Position numbers and translations under genes: made by a program | The notes under the pieces: generated by a model | The model's input: the letters and a program-made list of their open reading frames with translations, nothing else | The model's database searches: none | Told to the model about the DNA's origin: nothing | NCBI RefSeq assembly: GCF_030294945.1 | Contig: NZ_AP018448.1 | Location: forward strand, 1,178,001 to 1,242,000 | Origin: Streptomyces graminofaciens | GTDB taxonomy: Bacteria; Actinomycetota; Actinomycetes; Streptomycetales; Streptomycetaceae | Direction of reading: 5' to 3' | DNA: 64,000 bases | In this document: in pieces, positions 1 through 9,610 of the stretch | How the letters are laid out: every line of letters begins with the position of its first letter | Numbering within the stretch: position 1 is the stretch's first letter

Positions 1-1616
1 CCACGGACACGTACAACAAGATGCTGTACGCGACCACCCGTGACTTCCGCACCTTCACCGAACCCCAGGTCTGGAACGACCCCGGGCACTCGGTCATCGA
101 CTCGACCGTCATCCACCACGACGGCACCTACCACCGCTTCACCAAGGACGAGCGGAACGCGTCCCCGGACGTGCCCGGCGGCAAGTTCGTCACCGCGGAG
201 AGGTCGACCGAGCTGCGGGCGACCTCGTACGCGTTCGTGGCCGACCGCATCGGTCACGGCTCGATCGAGCAGGGCGAGGGCCCGACGGTCTTCCGGTCGA
301 ACACCGAGGACAAGTGGTACCTGTTCATCGACGAGTTCAGCGGACGCGGCTACGTCCCCTTCGAGACGAGCGATCTCGACTCCGGGAAGTGGACGATGTG
401 CGAGGACTTCGAGCTGCCGCCCGGCGCCCGGCACGGTTCGGTGCTGCCGGTGACGGGGGCGGAGTACGAGCGGCTGCGCGTCGCGTACGCCCCGCAGGCT
501 TCCGTGGTCGACGCGACCGTCCCTGACCACGGTCTCAAGGCCTACGCGATGGTCGACCACACCTCGTCGAAGGTCGTGCTGCCGTTGCGTCCCGAGGCCG
601 AACTCGACACCCTGGCACCGGAGTTCACGGTGGCGGCTGGCGCCCGCATCAGCCCGCCCTCGGGCACGCCACGCGACTTCCGCACCCCGCTGCCGTACAC
701 CGTCACGGCCACCGACGGGACTAGCCGCACATGGACGGTCGAGGCGGCGCACATGCGCGGCCCGCTGCTGCCGGGTCTGCACGCCGACCCCAACATCCAG
801 GAGTTCGGGGGTCGTTACTACGTCTATCCGACCACGGACGGCGTGGAGCACTGGGGCAGCACGACGTTCAAGGTGTACTCCTCGGACGATCTGGTCAGCT
901 GGCAGGACCACGGTGTCGTGCTCGACCTGGAGACCGACGTGGACTGGGCGGACGGCTACGCCTGGGCCCCGGCCGCCGGGGAACGCGACGGACGCTACTA
1001 CTTCTACTTCTGTGCCGACCAGCAGATCGGTGTCGCGGTCGCGGACAGCCCGACCGGCCCCTTCCGGGACGCCCTCGGCCGGCCGCTCATCGCCCGCGAC
1101 GACTACGACGGCCAGATGATCGACCCGGCCGTGTTCAAGGACGACGACGGCACGGCCTATCTGTACTGGGGCAACGGCGACGCGTACGGCGTCCCGCTGA
1201 ACGAGGACATGGTGTCCTTCGACCCCGCGCTGGTGCGGCAGTTCACGCCGGCGGACTTCCGTGAGGGCGCGTTCGTCATCAAGCGACGGGGCGTCTACTA
1301 CTTCATGTGGTCGGAGGACGACACCCGCAGCGAGAACTACCGCGTGGCCTACGCGACCGGCCCGTCCCCGCTCGGCCCATGGACCGAACGGGGCGTGATC
1401 CTGCGCAAACGCCCCGAGTACGGGATCCTCGGCACCGGCCACCACTCGGTGGTCAATGTCCCCGGCACCGACGACTGGTACATCGTCTATCACCGTTTCG
1501 CGATCCCGGGCCCGGGCGGCCGACCGCGCGGTGACGGCATGCACCGGGAAGCGGCGCTGGACCGGCTGGAGTTCGGGCCGGGCGGGTCGATCGTGCCGGT
1601 GGTTCCGACGCTATAG
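1..1616 (+). CDS. Glycoside hydrolase family 43 protein, 5' end outside window
   Basis: The reading frame is open from the window edge, so the N-terminus is probably missing; the first ATG inside is at 21. From that ATG it runs 531 residues and holds two beta-propeller-like segments. The first (about 1-180) contains an IDSTVIHHDGTYHRF segment typical of GH43-like propellers. The second (about 250-531) shows the GH43 triad: base Asp in GLHADPN, Asp in MIDPAVF and acid Glu in REGAF. GH43 enzymes are arabinan- or xylan-active; substrate cannot be chosen here. It is probably secreted, but the signal region is not visible. Confidence 0.85.
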   Translation, partial: TDTYNKMLYATTRDFRTFTEPQVWNDPGHSVIDSTVIHHDGTYHRFTKDERNASPDVPGGKFVTAERSTELRATSYAFVADRIGHGSIEQGEGPTVFRSNTEDKWYLFIDEFSGRGYVPFETSDLDSGKWTMCEDFELPPGARHGSVLPVTGAEYERLRVAYAPQASVVDATVPDHGLKAYAMVDHTSSKVVLPLRPEAELDTLAPEFTVAAGARISPPSGTPRDFRTPLPYTVTATDGTSRTWTVEAAHMRGPLLPGLHADPNIQEFGGRYYVYPTTDGVEHWGSTTFKVYSSDDLVSWQDHGVVLDLETDVDWADGYAWAPAAGERDGRYYFYFCADQQIGVAVADSPTGPFRDALGRPLIARDDYDGQMIDPAVFKDDDGTAYLYWGNGDAYGVPLNEDMVSFDPALVRQFTPADFREGAFVIKRRGVYYFMWSEDDTRSENYRVAYATGPSPLGPWTERGVILRKRPEYGILGTGHHSVVNVPGTDDWYIVYHRFAIPGPGGRPRGDGMHREAALDRLEFGPGGSIVPVVPTL

Positions 1617-1646
1617 CTCAACCGAGCCCCGGTGTGGGGATTTCGG

Positions 1647-2372
1647 CTACGGCATGGGCGACGGCGACGCCTGTACGTCGCTGCCCGCCGCGATCAGTTT
1701 GCCGGCGATGTACTTCCAGACGCTGTCCGCCTCGCCCGTCGGGCAGCAGTTGGCGTCCGCCGAGCCGTAGAAGGTCTCGGTGGCCGTGATCGTGCCCCGG
1801 GTGATCTTCTCGACGTGGACGAAGTTGGGCGGCTCACCGAGTCGTGGCTGCTGGCTCACCAGGGTGCCGATGAGCTGGAGCCGGCCGTCGGAGCCGTCGA
1901 ACACCATGACACCGAGGGCTCGTTGGCCCGCCGCGGTCGAGTTGTGGTTGGCGCAGATCACCGGCAGGGCGGCCTCCAAGCGGCCGTCTCCGGTGAGGTC
2001 GCCGTAGACGACCTCGTCCGTGAACGCGGACACGTCCTGGGGGAAGTTCGGCTCCGGCCCGTCGAACGAGGACGACACGTTGGTCGCAGAACCGTCCCGC
2101 AGGCGGATGGAGCCCTGGTGTCGGCAGAGCTCGCCGGGGATGGTCGCATTGCGCCAGTCGAGGACGTCCAGGTCGAGGGGGGCGACGTCCGGCCTCGCAT
2201 CGGACGTCGCGTCGGACTTCGTGTCCGATACGGCGGAGTCCTTCCCGTCCCTCGTCAACGGGCCGAGATCACCGCCGGACCACCACCAGGCACCGCCCGC
2301 GAGCAGGACGATCACCACTCCGGCCGTCAGGCCGAGCAGGACACCACGCGCCACGTCCCGGCGCCGCGTCAC
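1647..2372 (-). CDS. Membrane-anchored hypothetical protein
   Basis: 241 residues. An MTRRR basic start is followed by one hydrophobic segment (about 10-30, GVLLGLTAGVVIVLLAGGAW), then a polar extracytoplasmic region. The DLTGDGRLEAALPV segment (about 130-143) resembles the Asp/Gly-rich calcium-binding loop of FG-GAP/VCBS repeats, and a vicinal Cys pair lies in NCCPTG. It is convergent with the GH43 gene and divergent from the 2518 gene. I do not recognise a named family; a surface or secreted sensor-like role is only inference. Confidence 0.65.
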   Translation of the reverse strand: MTRRRDVARGVLLGLTAGVVIVLLAGGAWWWSGGDLGPLTRDGKDSAVSDTKSDATSDARPDVAPLDLDVLDWRNATIPGELCRHQGSIRLRDGSATNVSSSFDGPEPNFPQDVSAFTDEVVYGDLTGDGRLEAALPVICANHNSTAAGQRALGVMVFDGSDGRLQLIGTLVSQQPRLGEPPNFVHVEKITRGTITATETFYGSADANCCPTGEADSVWKYIAGKLIAAGSDVQASPSPMP

Positions 2373-2517
2373 GTGGGCACACCCATGCGAGTGTTCAGCG
2401 GTCCCACCGACACAGACTCCATGCGAACACCCCTCGAATAGACTCGGTCACCACGAGTAGACAGCGTAGGACGCGCTCTGGTTCCATCGAGGCGGAACGG
2501 TGCAACGGGGGCGAACG

Positions 2518-3372
2518 ATGGCGCATCAGACGAACGGTCACGACAGCACGCGCAACACCGCACAGGACGTGGAAGTACATGGATCCCTCCTCCAGATCGG
2601 CCGCGTCTTCGTCACTCTCAAGGGGTTACGTCCGGCTCATGTCCTGGTCGGAGCAGGGCTGTTCACAGCCGCCTCGGTCGCCCTCGCACTGCTGGTGTCG
2701 AACCTTCTCCACGGCCGCGCCACGGCTGACGATACGAAGTCCGTGACGGGCAGGCCGAGGGCCATCGCGGACGCGCAGGACTGGAACTGCGGGCAGTCGG
2801 CGGTCGTACCGAAGCTGAAGGTGGGACCGGACGGCAGAAAGTCGTTCCACAAGTTCCCGAGCGGCGGGATCCTGGTCTCCGGAAGCAGCATCAGCATCGT
2901 CCTGCAGGGCAACAACGACGAGGAACTGATCCTCACCGGCGCACGGGCAGAGATCGTCGCCCGGCATCGACCGGCACAGGGCACGCACGTGGCCGCCGAG
3001 TGCGGCTCGGACGTCCCCGCACGCAACTTCACCGTCGACCTCGACCGGGAACGGCCGCCGCTCAAGATCGTGCCGGACACCAAAGCCGAGTCGACGTCAC
3101 GCGAACTCACCAACTGGTCCTACGCCGTCAAGGTGGGCGACGCCGAGAAATTCGTCGTCACCCCTCAAAGCACCGAGTACGACACGGAGTTCCGCATCCT
3201 CATCCCTTGGAACAGCGGCGGGCACAGCGGCACACTGGTCGTGGACGACGGTGGCAAACCCTTCCGTGTCACAGCAACCACCGCGGCCGCCCCAACGTGC
3301 TTCGGCAGATACAACGGGCGCGACTACTGGATGCTGCCCGCTGACTCCTCCGCCTGCTACGCGGAGGACTGA
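2518..3372 (+). CDS. Single-pass membrane protein of unknown function
   Basis: 284 residues from ATG 2518, preceded by a GGGGG ribosome-binding run; an in-frame GTG at 2500 is less well placed. A polar N-terminus is followed by one membrane helix (about residues 43-63, LVGAGLFTAASVALALLVSN) and an extracytoplasmic domain with several Cys residues (NCGQ, ECGS, TCFG, ACYAED) that could form disulfides. It carries a TTA leucine codon at 2626-2628, so translation may depend on bldA tRNA. The next gene starts 3 bp after the stop, so the two are probably co-transcribed. No family recognised. Confidence 0.7.
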   Translation: MAHQTNGHDSTRNTAQDVEVHGSLLQIGRVFVTLKGLRPAHVLVGAGLFTAASVALALLVSNLLHGRATADDTKSVTGRPRAIADAQDWNCGQSAVVPKLKVGPDGRKSFHKFPSGGILVSGSSISIVLQGNNDEELILTGARAEIVARHRPAQGTHVAAECGSDVPARNFTVDLDRERPPLKIVPDTKAESTSRELTNWSYAVKVGDAEKFVVTPQSTEYDTEFRILIPWNSGGHSGTLVVDDGGKPFRVTATTAAAPTCFGRYNGRDYWMLPADSSACYAED

Positions 3373-3375
3373 CCG

Positions 3376-5043
3376 ATGCGCCAGCCCTCCCTTTCGCTTC
3401 CGCGCCCGCCTCGCAGCCGGTGGATCACCGCCGCGCTGACCGCCCTGCTCCTCGTCTGCGCCCCGGCCTGTGACACGTCCTCGAGTGACGGCCCCGACGA
3501 CGGTCGTCCGCCATCGGCGGTCCAGTGGCGCAGTGTGCCGAAGACCCGACTCCCGGCCGCCTTCCTCGACTTCCTGCCCGGCCAAGTCCTCTCCACGGAG
3601 CGCGAGTTCGTGGTTTCCGGGCAGTCGGAGGAGGGCGCGGTGAGTGTGTACGGGTCCAAGGACGGCATGTCCTGGTACCGGGCACAGCCCGACGAGGGCA
3701 TCCCCGCGTATCTGGCCTCGTACGACGGCCGGTTGACCCTGGTGGGCCAGATGAGCAACGGCGGCAGTCTCGTACCGGCGGTGTGGCGGACGCGGGACGC
3801 CCGGCGCTGGAAGCAGCCCGAGATCCTGCCCGGTGGTGTTCCGTCGGACCAGGTCCTGGCCGTGGTCGAGGGGCCACGCGGCACGATCGTCGTCGCGCAC
3901 GACGGCGGCCCCTTCTCCGAGTCGAGCGACGACACGGACGACCTCACGGCCTATCGGGGTGAGTCGCTGCGGCTGTGGACGGCACACGACGACGGCACCT
4001 TCGGGCAGCCTCGCCAGGTCTCTTGTCCGGCCCACCCGCACTTCGAGCCCCATGTGTCCACGGTGGCCGACGACGCGGGCTTCGTTGTGACCGCCGACTG
4101 CACCAACGGCTCCAACTACACCAAACGGCTCGTCGTCACCTCGCGCGACGGTGGCCGTTGGGCGAGCGGGCCGGATCAGTTCAAGAAGCAGTCGACGGTT
4201 GCCGGAGTCTCCGGCGACCAGGGCAGTGTCCTGGTGACCCGCACGAAGGACAGCGACGACAGCCCCGACGAGTACGTGTCCACGGCGTGGAGCCGTACGT
4301 CGGGGGGCGACAGCGACTGGACGCGTGGGCGTCCGCTCGACGTGGGGCAGATTCCCGATACCGGTGTCGCGCCCCGTAAGCAACAGAGCGTCAACGCCGT
4401 CAGTGCCGTGCCCGGTGGATTCATCGCCTCGGGCCGCTCGATGGATCTGCGGCTGGGGCACGTAGGGGCGCTGTGGACCTCGCCGGACGGCAGTCGCTGG
4501 GCCAAGCAGGCCACGAAGAAGAACAAGTTCGACGAGGTCTTCGATCTGTACGGCGCGGCGGAACTCGACGGTCGGTACATCCTGCTCGGCCGGGGCAGCT
4601 CCAAGGAGCCCGACGATCCCGGCTCCCATCTCTGGCTCGGCGACCAGGGCAGCGCGCCCGAGGTCGAGTACAAGGGCGGCGGACCGGCGGCCTTCGTGGG
4701 CACGTGGACATGGGGCCACGGTTCCCTGGTCATCGACCGCGAAGGCCACTTCACATATCGCTGGCGTCTCTTCCGCCCCTGCGAGACCGAACCGGCTCCC
4801 TGCGACAAGGACACCGTGTGGGGCGGCAAGGCGACCGGCACGCTCACGGGCGACGGCGGCACCCTTCGCGGCAAGCTGAGCACCACCAACCGGCCCGACG
4901 ATCCGAACTACCGTCAGGGCGCGACCATCGAGGTGAAGCGGATGCCGTACAGCGCCGTCTTCGTACGGGTGGACGGCGATGAGCACGGTTACTTCTGCGC
5001 GGCGGGTACGGAAGACCTCCGCTGCCTGGCACCGCACGAATAG
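3376..5043 (+). CDS. Secreted lipoprotein with beta-propeller-like repeats
   Basis: 555 residues. The basic N-terminus, hydrophobic segment and lipobox LVCAPAC (Cys about residue 36) mark a lipoprotein. The body repeats propeller-blade-like units such as VYGSKDGMSWYR, TSRDGGRWAS and WTSPDGSRWAK, resembling sialidase/BNR-type Asp-box repeats. The C-terminal ~100 residues form a separate domain (FVGTWTWGHGSLVIDREGHFTYRW). It follows the 2518 gene after 3 bp. Its last 55 bp overlap the 3' end of the convergent histidine kinase gene. An extracellular binding role is inferred; no enzyme motif was found. Confidence 0.75.
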   Translation: MRQPSLSLPRPPRSRWITAALTALLLVCAPACDTSSSDGPDDGRPPSAVQWRSVPKTRLPAAFLDFLPGQVLSTEREFVVSGQSEEGAVSVYGSKDGMSWYRAQPDEGIPAYLASYDGRLTLVGQMSNGGSLVPAVWRTRDARRWKQPEILPGGVPSDQVLAVVEGPRGTIVVAHDGGPFSESSDDTDDLTAYRGESLRLWTAHDDGTFGQPRQVSCPAHPHFEPHVSTVADDAGFVVTADCTNGSNYTKRLVVTSRDGGRWASGPDQFKKQSTVAGVSGDQGSVLVTRTKDSDDSPDEYVSTAWSRTSGGDSDWTRGRPLDVGQIPDTGVAPRKQQSVNAVSAVPGGFIASGRSMDLRLGHVGALWTSPDGSRWAKQATKKNKFDEVFDLYGAAELDGRYILLGRGSSKEPDDPGSHLWLGDQGSAPEVEYKGGGPAAFVGTWTWGHGSLVIDREGHFTYRWRLFRPCETEPAPCDKDTVWGGKATGTLTGDGGTLRGKLSTTNRPDDPNYRQGATIEVKRMPYSAVFVRVDGDEHGYFCAAGTEDLRCLAPHE

Positions 5044-6614
5044 TGGGGTAGCAGGATCTGGAACGTGGTGCCCTGGCCAGGGATGGAGTGGACCTCGACG
5101 CGGCCCGCGTGGGCGGTGACCAGGGAGTCGACGATGGCGAGGCCGAGGCCGGCGCCGCCGGTGGTGCGGGCGCGGGAGGTGTCGGCGCGGTAGAAGCGTT
5201 CGAAGATGCGGCGGGTCTGCTCCTCGGTGAGGCCCGGGCCCTGGTCGGCGACCTCCAGCACGGTGTGGTCGTCGAGGGTGCCGACGCCGATACGGATGGC
5301 AGTACCGGAAGGTGTGTGCGTGACGGCGTTGCCGACCAGGTTGGTGACGACCTGGCGGAGGCGGGCCTCGTCGGCGAGGGCGGGCGCCGAGGCGGGTGGG
5401 CCGTCTCCGTGCGGGCCGGTGAGGGTGACCGGGCGGCTCGCGTCGAGGGCGCGTACGTCGTGCAGGGCGTCGGCGGCGAGGGTGCGCAGGTCGGCGGGGG
5501 CCAGGTCCAGGGCGAGGGGAAAGCCGGTCGCGGGGTGGTCGGCGCCTTTCCCAGCGGCCTGGAGGGAGCGTCCGTCGAGGCGGGCGAGCAGGAGCATGTC
5601 CTCGACGAGCCGGGTGAGGCGTTCGGACTCGCGTGCTATGCGGGCCATCGTGTCGTCGATGTCCTGGCGTTCGGGCAGGGCGCCCATGCGGTGCAGATCG
5701 GTCAAACCCTTGATGCCGGCGAGCGGGGTGCGCAGTTCATGGCTGGCGTCGGCGACGAAGCGGCTCATCCTCGCCTCGGACTCGGCGCGGGCGGCGAAGG
5801 CCGTCTCGATCTGGCCGAGCATGCCGTTGAGGGCGGCGGCCAGACGGCCGATCTCCGTCCCCGGACCGGCCAGTTCGGGGACCCGGCGGGACAGATCGCC
5901 GCCCGCGATCTCGGCGGCGGTCTGCTCGATCCTGGTGAGCGGGCTCAGCCCGGAGCGGACCGCGAACCAGCCCGCCGCCACCAGCAGGACGAGCAGACAC
6001 AGCCCGGCGGTCTGATGGATCCGCCACATGCGGTCCGCCGTGCCGTCCACCTGAGCCATGGAGATGGACACGACCATGCTGCCGGTGGCACCGTCGGCCG
6101 AGGCCGTCCCCGAGACACCCGTCAGTGCCGAACGGTCGACCCTGGGCACGGCGATCACCCGCCAGCGCGTGTCGCCCCCGGAGCTGTCGGCGGTGAACGG
6201 GCGGCCGTCACGCGCGGTGACCACCGCCTTGTCCAGCTTCGGCAGTACCGGGCCCTGTGCGTCGCTCGAACGGTTCTCGCCGGCGAGCGACGAGATGCTG
6301 CTCTCCACCGTGCCGTCGTCGGCGACGTACGTGATGACGGGGTTGCCGAGTACGTCCGTGCTGAAGTCGGCGAGGCCGGACGGCGGGGTCCGTTCGGCCC
6401 CGGTCCGCGCGATGGTGGGCGGCAGCAGAGCGAACACCTGGGCGGAGGAGCGGAGTTGGGTGTCGAGCCGGTCCTCCATACAGGCGCGCAGGGCGGTTCC
6501 GCTGACGACGCTGAAGGCCGCGATTCCGGTGGTGAGCAGGGCGACGGCCAGGAGCAGGACCCGGCCGCGCAGCGATGCCCGCGCCCACAGACCGCGGATC
6601 CGCCGCATGCTCAT
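4989..6614 (-). CDS. Two-component sensor histidine kinase, HAMP/HisKA type
   Basis: 541 residues starting MSMRRIRGLW at ATG 6614, which overlaps the regulator stop by 4 bp (ATGA). Order: membrane segment (about 15-37), extracytoplasmic sensor domain, second membrane segment (LCLLVLLVAAGWFAV), HAMP linker (LSPLTRIEQTAAEIAGGDLS), HisKA with phosphoacceptor His in ADASHELRTPLAG, and HATPase_c with N box, ADQGPGL, RFYRAD and GGAGLGLAIV. It should autophosphorylate and signal to the co-transcribed regulator. The stop at 4989 gives a short tail after ILLPHYS and a 55-bp convergent overlap with the lipoprotein gene. Confidence 0.92.
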   Translation of the reverse strand: MSMRRIRGLWARASLRGRVLLLAVALLTTGIAAFSVVSGTALRACMEDRLDTQLRSSAQVFALLPPTIARTGAERTPPSGLADFSTDVLGNPVITYVADDGTVESSISSLAGENRSSDAQGPVLPKLDKAVVTARDGRPFTADSSGGDTRWRVIAVPRVDRSALTGVSGTASADGATGSMVVSISMAQVDGTADRMWRIHQTAGLCLLVLLVAAGWFAVRSGLSPLTRIEQTAAEIAGGDLSRRVPELAGPGTEIGRLAAALNGMLGQIETAFAARAESEARMSRFVADASHELRTPLAGIKGLTDLHRMGALPERQDIDDTMARIARESERLTRLVEDMLLLARLDGRSLQAAGKGADHPATGFPLALDLAPADLRTLAADALHDVRALDASRPVTLTGPHGDGPPASAPALADEARLRQVVTNLVGNAVTHTPSGTAIRIGVGTLDDHTVLEVADQGPGLTEEQTRRIFERFYRADTSRARTTGGAGLGLAIVDSLVTAHAGRVEVHSIPGQGTTFQILLPHYSCGARQRRSSVPAAQK

Positions 6615-7385
6615 GCCTTGGGTCCGCGAAGTACGTAGCCGACGCCGTGCACGGTGTGGATCAGTTTCGGGCCGCCGTTGTCGATCTTCCGGCGGAGATA
6701 GCTGATGTACGTGTCGACGATGCCGGTGTCGCCGTCGAAGTCGTAGTCCCATACGCGGTGCAGGATCTGTGGCTTGGTGACCGTGCGACCGGCGTTGCTC
6801 ATCAGGTAGTGCAGGAGCCGGAATTCGGTGGGTGTCAGGCGTATCGGTTCGCCCGCCCTCGTCGTCTGCACGCCTCCGAAGTCGAGTTCCAGGTCGGCGA
6901 CGCGCAGCAGCGCGGTGGGGTCTCCGCTGGTGCGCCGCAGTACGGCGTGGATGCGGGCGATCAACTCCTGGAGGTCGAAGGGTTTGGTGACGTAGTCGTC
7001 GCCGCCCAGGACCAGGCCCTCGATCTTGTCCTGGGTGGCGTCGCGGGCGGTGAGGAACACGACCGGGATGTGACCCGTGCGGGCCGAGGGCCGAGGCCGG
7101 TGCTGTGCGCGCAGCCGCCTGATCACCTCGAAGCCGTCCAGGTCCGGGGAGCATCACGTCCAGCAGGACCAGGTCGGGCGAGTTGTCCCGGGCGCCTTCC
7201 AGGGCCTCCTGGCCGGTGCTCGCGGCGGCCACGGTGAACCCGGCGTGCCGCAGGGCCGCGCAGAGCAGTTCCCGCACGGTGGGCTCGTCGTCCACGACGA
7301 GCAGGTTGACGCCCGTGATGGCGGACCGGGCCGGTTCGTGCCCGGCCCGGTCGGTGCGCAGGGTGGACCGCTCAACTGCTGCCAA
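6611..7385 (-). pseudogene. OmpR/PhoB-family response regulator, frameshifted
   Basis: A TTG start at 7385 has GGAGG six bases upstream and overlaps the end of the membrane-protein gene. The receiver domain begins NLLVVDDEPTVRELL and reaches the phospho-acceptor in LLDVMLP. The frame then shifts at the GGGG run 7146-7149: removing one base restores PDLDGFEVIRRLRAQ and continues through TARD, VTKPF and a winged-helix domain (LTPTEFRLLHYL, GVGYVLRG). Both halves are well conserved, so this is either a very recent mutation or a homopolymer sequencing error. It partners the kinase downstream. Confidence 0.85.
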
Positions 7386-9171
7386 CGGGTGCCTCCATCG
7401 GGCCGGAATCCGCACCCTGCTCCGCCGTTGCCGAGGCACTGCTGCCCGTGGCGGCCGAGGTCCTGCGCGGGAGGATACGGAAGGGGAACGTCTTCGCCGC
7501 GTAAAGCCCCCCGAGCCGTCCGCGCCCACCGGACTCGCCCTGCCCACCGGACTCGCCCTGCCCGCCGGCTCCCCCGACCCCAGTCGCGGGCTTCCTCTGC
7601 GTCCGCCGCTCGCGCAACCCGCGCAGCAGGCTCCCCCCGAGCCCAGCCGCAGTGCCGACGACCAGCCCGGACACCACCGTCCACAGCACACTGCCGCTGA
7701 GTTCCGCCTCCATGCCGCCCATTTCGCTGCCGAACACGCTGATCCCGAAGTGACCGGACACGCCTGCGAGATGGGCGGCCAGGCCGAGGACGACGGCCGT
7801 GACGATGCCGAAGCGCTCGGCGAAACCGAGGTGCGGGCCGAAAGGGCCGCGGTAGCGGTGCAGCGGCGGTGTGTGGGCCGGGTCCGTGGCGCGGGTCGCG
7901 GCGTAGGCGCAGGCCAGCAGGATGACACCGGTCACCGTGAGGGCTGCGAGCCACAGCGGCCAGCCGCCGGCCGACAACTCCCTGAGCTGCTCGGTGCGGT
8001 CGGGCCGACTCGTGGGTTGCTCGCCGCCACCCAGGCCGCCCATGCCACCCATGCCGCCCATCAGGGAGGCGAGCGGGTTGCCGCCCTCGGACTGCACCTG
8101 CTGGGTCCCGGCCGTCCACGGGGAACCCAGGCCCAGGGTCAGGAACACCGCCAGCGCGTTCGGCAGCAGAAGCAGGGCCGCGCCCGCCGCCGTCCCGGCC
8201 CGGCCGCCGACCGCCATCCCGACGAACGTCACCAGCGCCAAGGGGACGACCGCCAGGAGGAGGAGGGTCCGTACGACGGCCGAGAGGCCCGGCGCCCACG
8301 CGGGCCGCATCCGGTCCACCACCCCGCCCAGGGGCAGCCGGACCCTCCTGGCGACCACACATCCCAGAGCGAGCACCACGGCCGCCCACACCAGCGCACC
8401 CAGCATCGCCGAGCCCACGTGCACCTGATAGGTCATCGCCGACTCGGACGCCGTACCGGCACCGCCGCCGAGACCGCCGAGCCCGCCACCGAACAGGCCG
8501 CCCAGCGGATCGTCGGTGCCGCCCATGCCCTCGGGCAGCGCGCCGCCGAAGCCCCCGAAGCCGCCCGCGCCACCGGAACCCGTGTCCTGGCCGCCGCCGA
8601 GACCGCCCATCGCCGACATCGGCATGGTGAACGTCCCGCGCCCGAGTCGCGCCACGGTCGCGAAGGCGAGCAGGGCCGCAGCCCCGGCTCCGGCGGCGCG
8701 CACGGCCAGTTCACGCATGTCGGGCCGCCTGTGCCGCAGCCGCCGGGAGAACGCCGGCCACAGCACGACGGCGCCCGCCAGCGTCACACCGAGCGGCACC
8801 ACATCGGCCGCGCCGCTCATCGAGGGGCTCATCCCGCCCCCGCCGCCGAACAGGCCGGCCAGCGCGTCCAGCCCCGAGCCCGTCGTTCCCGGCTCTCCCG
8901 ACCCGCCCGGGCCCGCGCTCACCGAGCCCCCGACGGCCATGGCGGTCACGGCCGCCGTCAGCCGCCACAACGACCCGGCCTCCCCCGCATCCATCAGCGA
9001 CAGTGCCAGCGCGGACACCCCCGCCATCACGACCACCGCGCACAGCACGGCCGCAGCCCCTTCGAGGGCGTTGCGCAACGGACCGTCCGGCTGCCCTGCC
9101 ACAGCGGTTCTGGCGGGGCCACCGGTACGGGGTCGGGTATGGGCGTGGGCGTGGGACGTGACGGCCGACAT
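7372..9171 (-). CDS. Large glycine-rich polytopic membrane protein (possible streptophobe-type)
   Basis: 599 residues from ATG 9171 (MSAVTSHAHAHTRPR). There are about ten hydrophobic segments, separated by Gly/Met-rich loops such as GGLGGGQDTGSGGAGG and MGGMGGMGGLGGGEQP. The layout suits the Streptomyces family I recall as 'streptophobe', named from memory. It is the first gene of an operon; the regulator starts inside its last codons, implying translational coupling to the two-component system. It may be the sensed or controlled membrane component. Biochemical function unknown. Confidence 0.75.
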   Translation of the reverse strand: MSAVTSHAHAHTRPRTGGPARTAVAGQPDGPLRNALEGAAAVLCAVVVMAGVSALALSLMDAGEAGSLWRLTAAVTAMAVGGSVSAGPGGSGEPGTTGSGLDALAGLFGGGGGMSPSMSGAADVVPLGVTLAGAVVLWPAFSRRLRHRRPDMRELAVRAAGAGAAALLAFATVARLGRGTFTMPMSAMGGLGGGQDTGSGGAGGFGGFGGALPEGMGGTDDPLGGLFGGGLGGLGGGAGTASESAMTYQVHVGSAMLGALVWAAVVLALGCVVARRVRLPLGGVVDRMRPAWAPGLSAVVRTLLLLAVVPLALVTFVGMAVGGRAGTAAGAALLLLPNALAVFLTLGLGSPWTAGTQQVQSEGGNPLASLMGGMGGMGGLGGGEQPTSRPDRTEQLRELSAGGWPLWLAALTVTGVILLACAYAATRATDPAHTPPLHRYRGPFGPHLGFAERFGIVTAVVLGLAAHLAGVSGHFGISVFGSEMGGMEAELSGSVLWTVVSGLVVGTAAGLGGSLLRGLRERRTQRKPATGVGGAGGQGESGGQGESGGRGRLGGLYAAKTFPFRILPRRTSAATGSSASATAEQGADSGPMEAPVGSS

Positions 9172-9302
9172 GTCAGAAGCACTCCGCTCGCTTCGAGGAA
9201 GGGGGGAACACGCGGCGCCGTACAGGGGAATCGGGGGAGATACGGCGCCACGTACCCCGGGGGGCTCGCACAGACTGTCGGCCTCGAATGCCATGTTCCG
9301 GA

Positions 9303-9402
9303 GAGGTTCTGGGAGGTTTCTGAGAGCCTGTGGAAGACACCGCACGTCATGTGCCGTGCGGGGGCGGACAGTCGCCGCGTTTCCCAGGAACTTCCCAGAA
9401 AC
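9303..9402. promoter_or_regulatory. Oppositely oriented direct-repeat pairs, candidate response-regulator sites
   Basis: Upstream of the membrane-protein/regulator/kinase operon lie GAGGTTCTGG (9303-9312) followed directly by GAGGTTTCTG (9313-9322). Further on is a pair with 11-bp period, TTCCCAGGAAC (9381-9391) and TTCCCAGAAAC (9392-9402). The second pair read on the minus strand gives GTTTCTGGGAA and GTTCCTGGGAA, resembling the first. Direct repeats with 10-11 bp period are typical OmpR-type regulator sites, so autoregulation is plausible. Confidence 0.4.
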
Positions 9403-9610
9403 CCTGTCGGTGAGACCGGGCAACGGCAGGGACGGTGACCGTCACGGTCAGGCCTCCGCCCTCAGGTCAGCCGACCACCCGGCTAGCGCTACCCGATCGC
9501 TTTCTCTTGCGCGTCCCCTTCCTACGGCTCCGTCCCGAGGGCTGCCGGATCGCCGGCACTCCTAGGATGGCTCCCCTGCCATCCCTTCCAGCCGACCACC
9601 ACGGGGACCG

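Noticed and set aside
3097..5037. 646-codon minus-strand open frame
   Set aside because: Antisense to the lipoprotein gene; composition Arg/Gly/Val-rich without domains.
5088..6638. 516-codon plus-strand open frame
   Set aside because: Antisense to the histidine kinase, which has all expected motifs.
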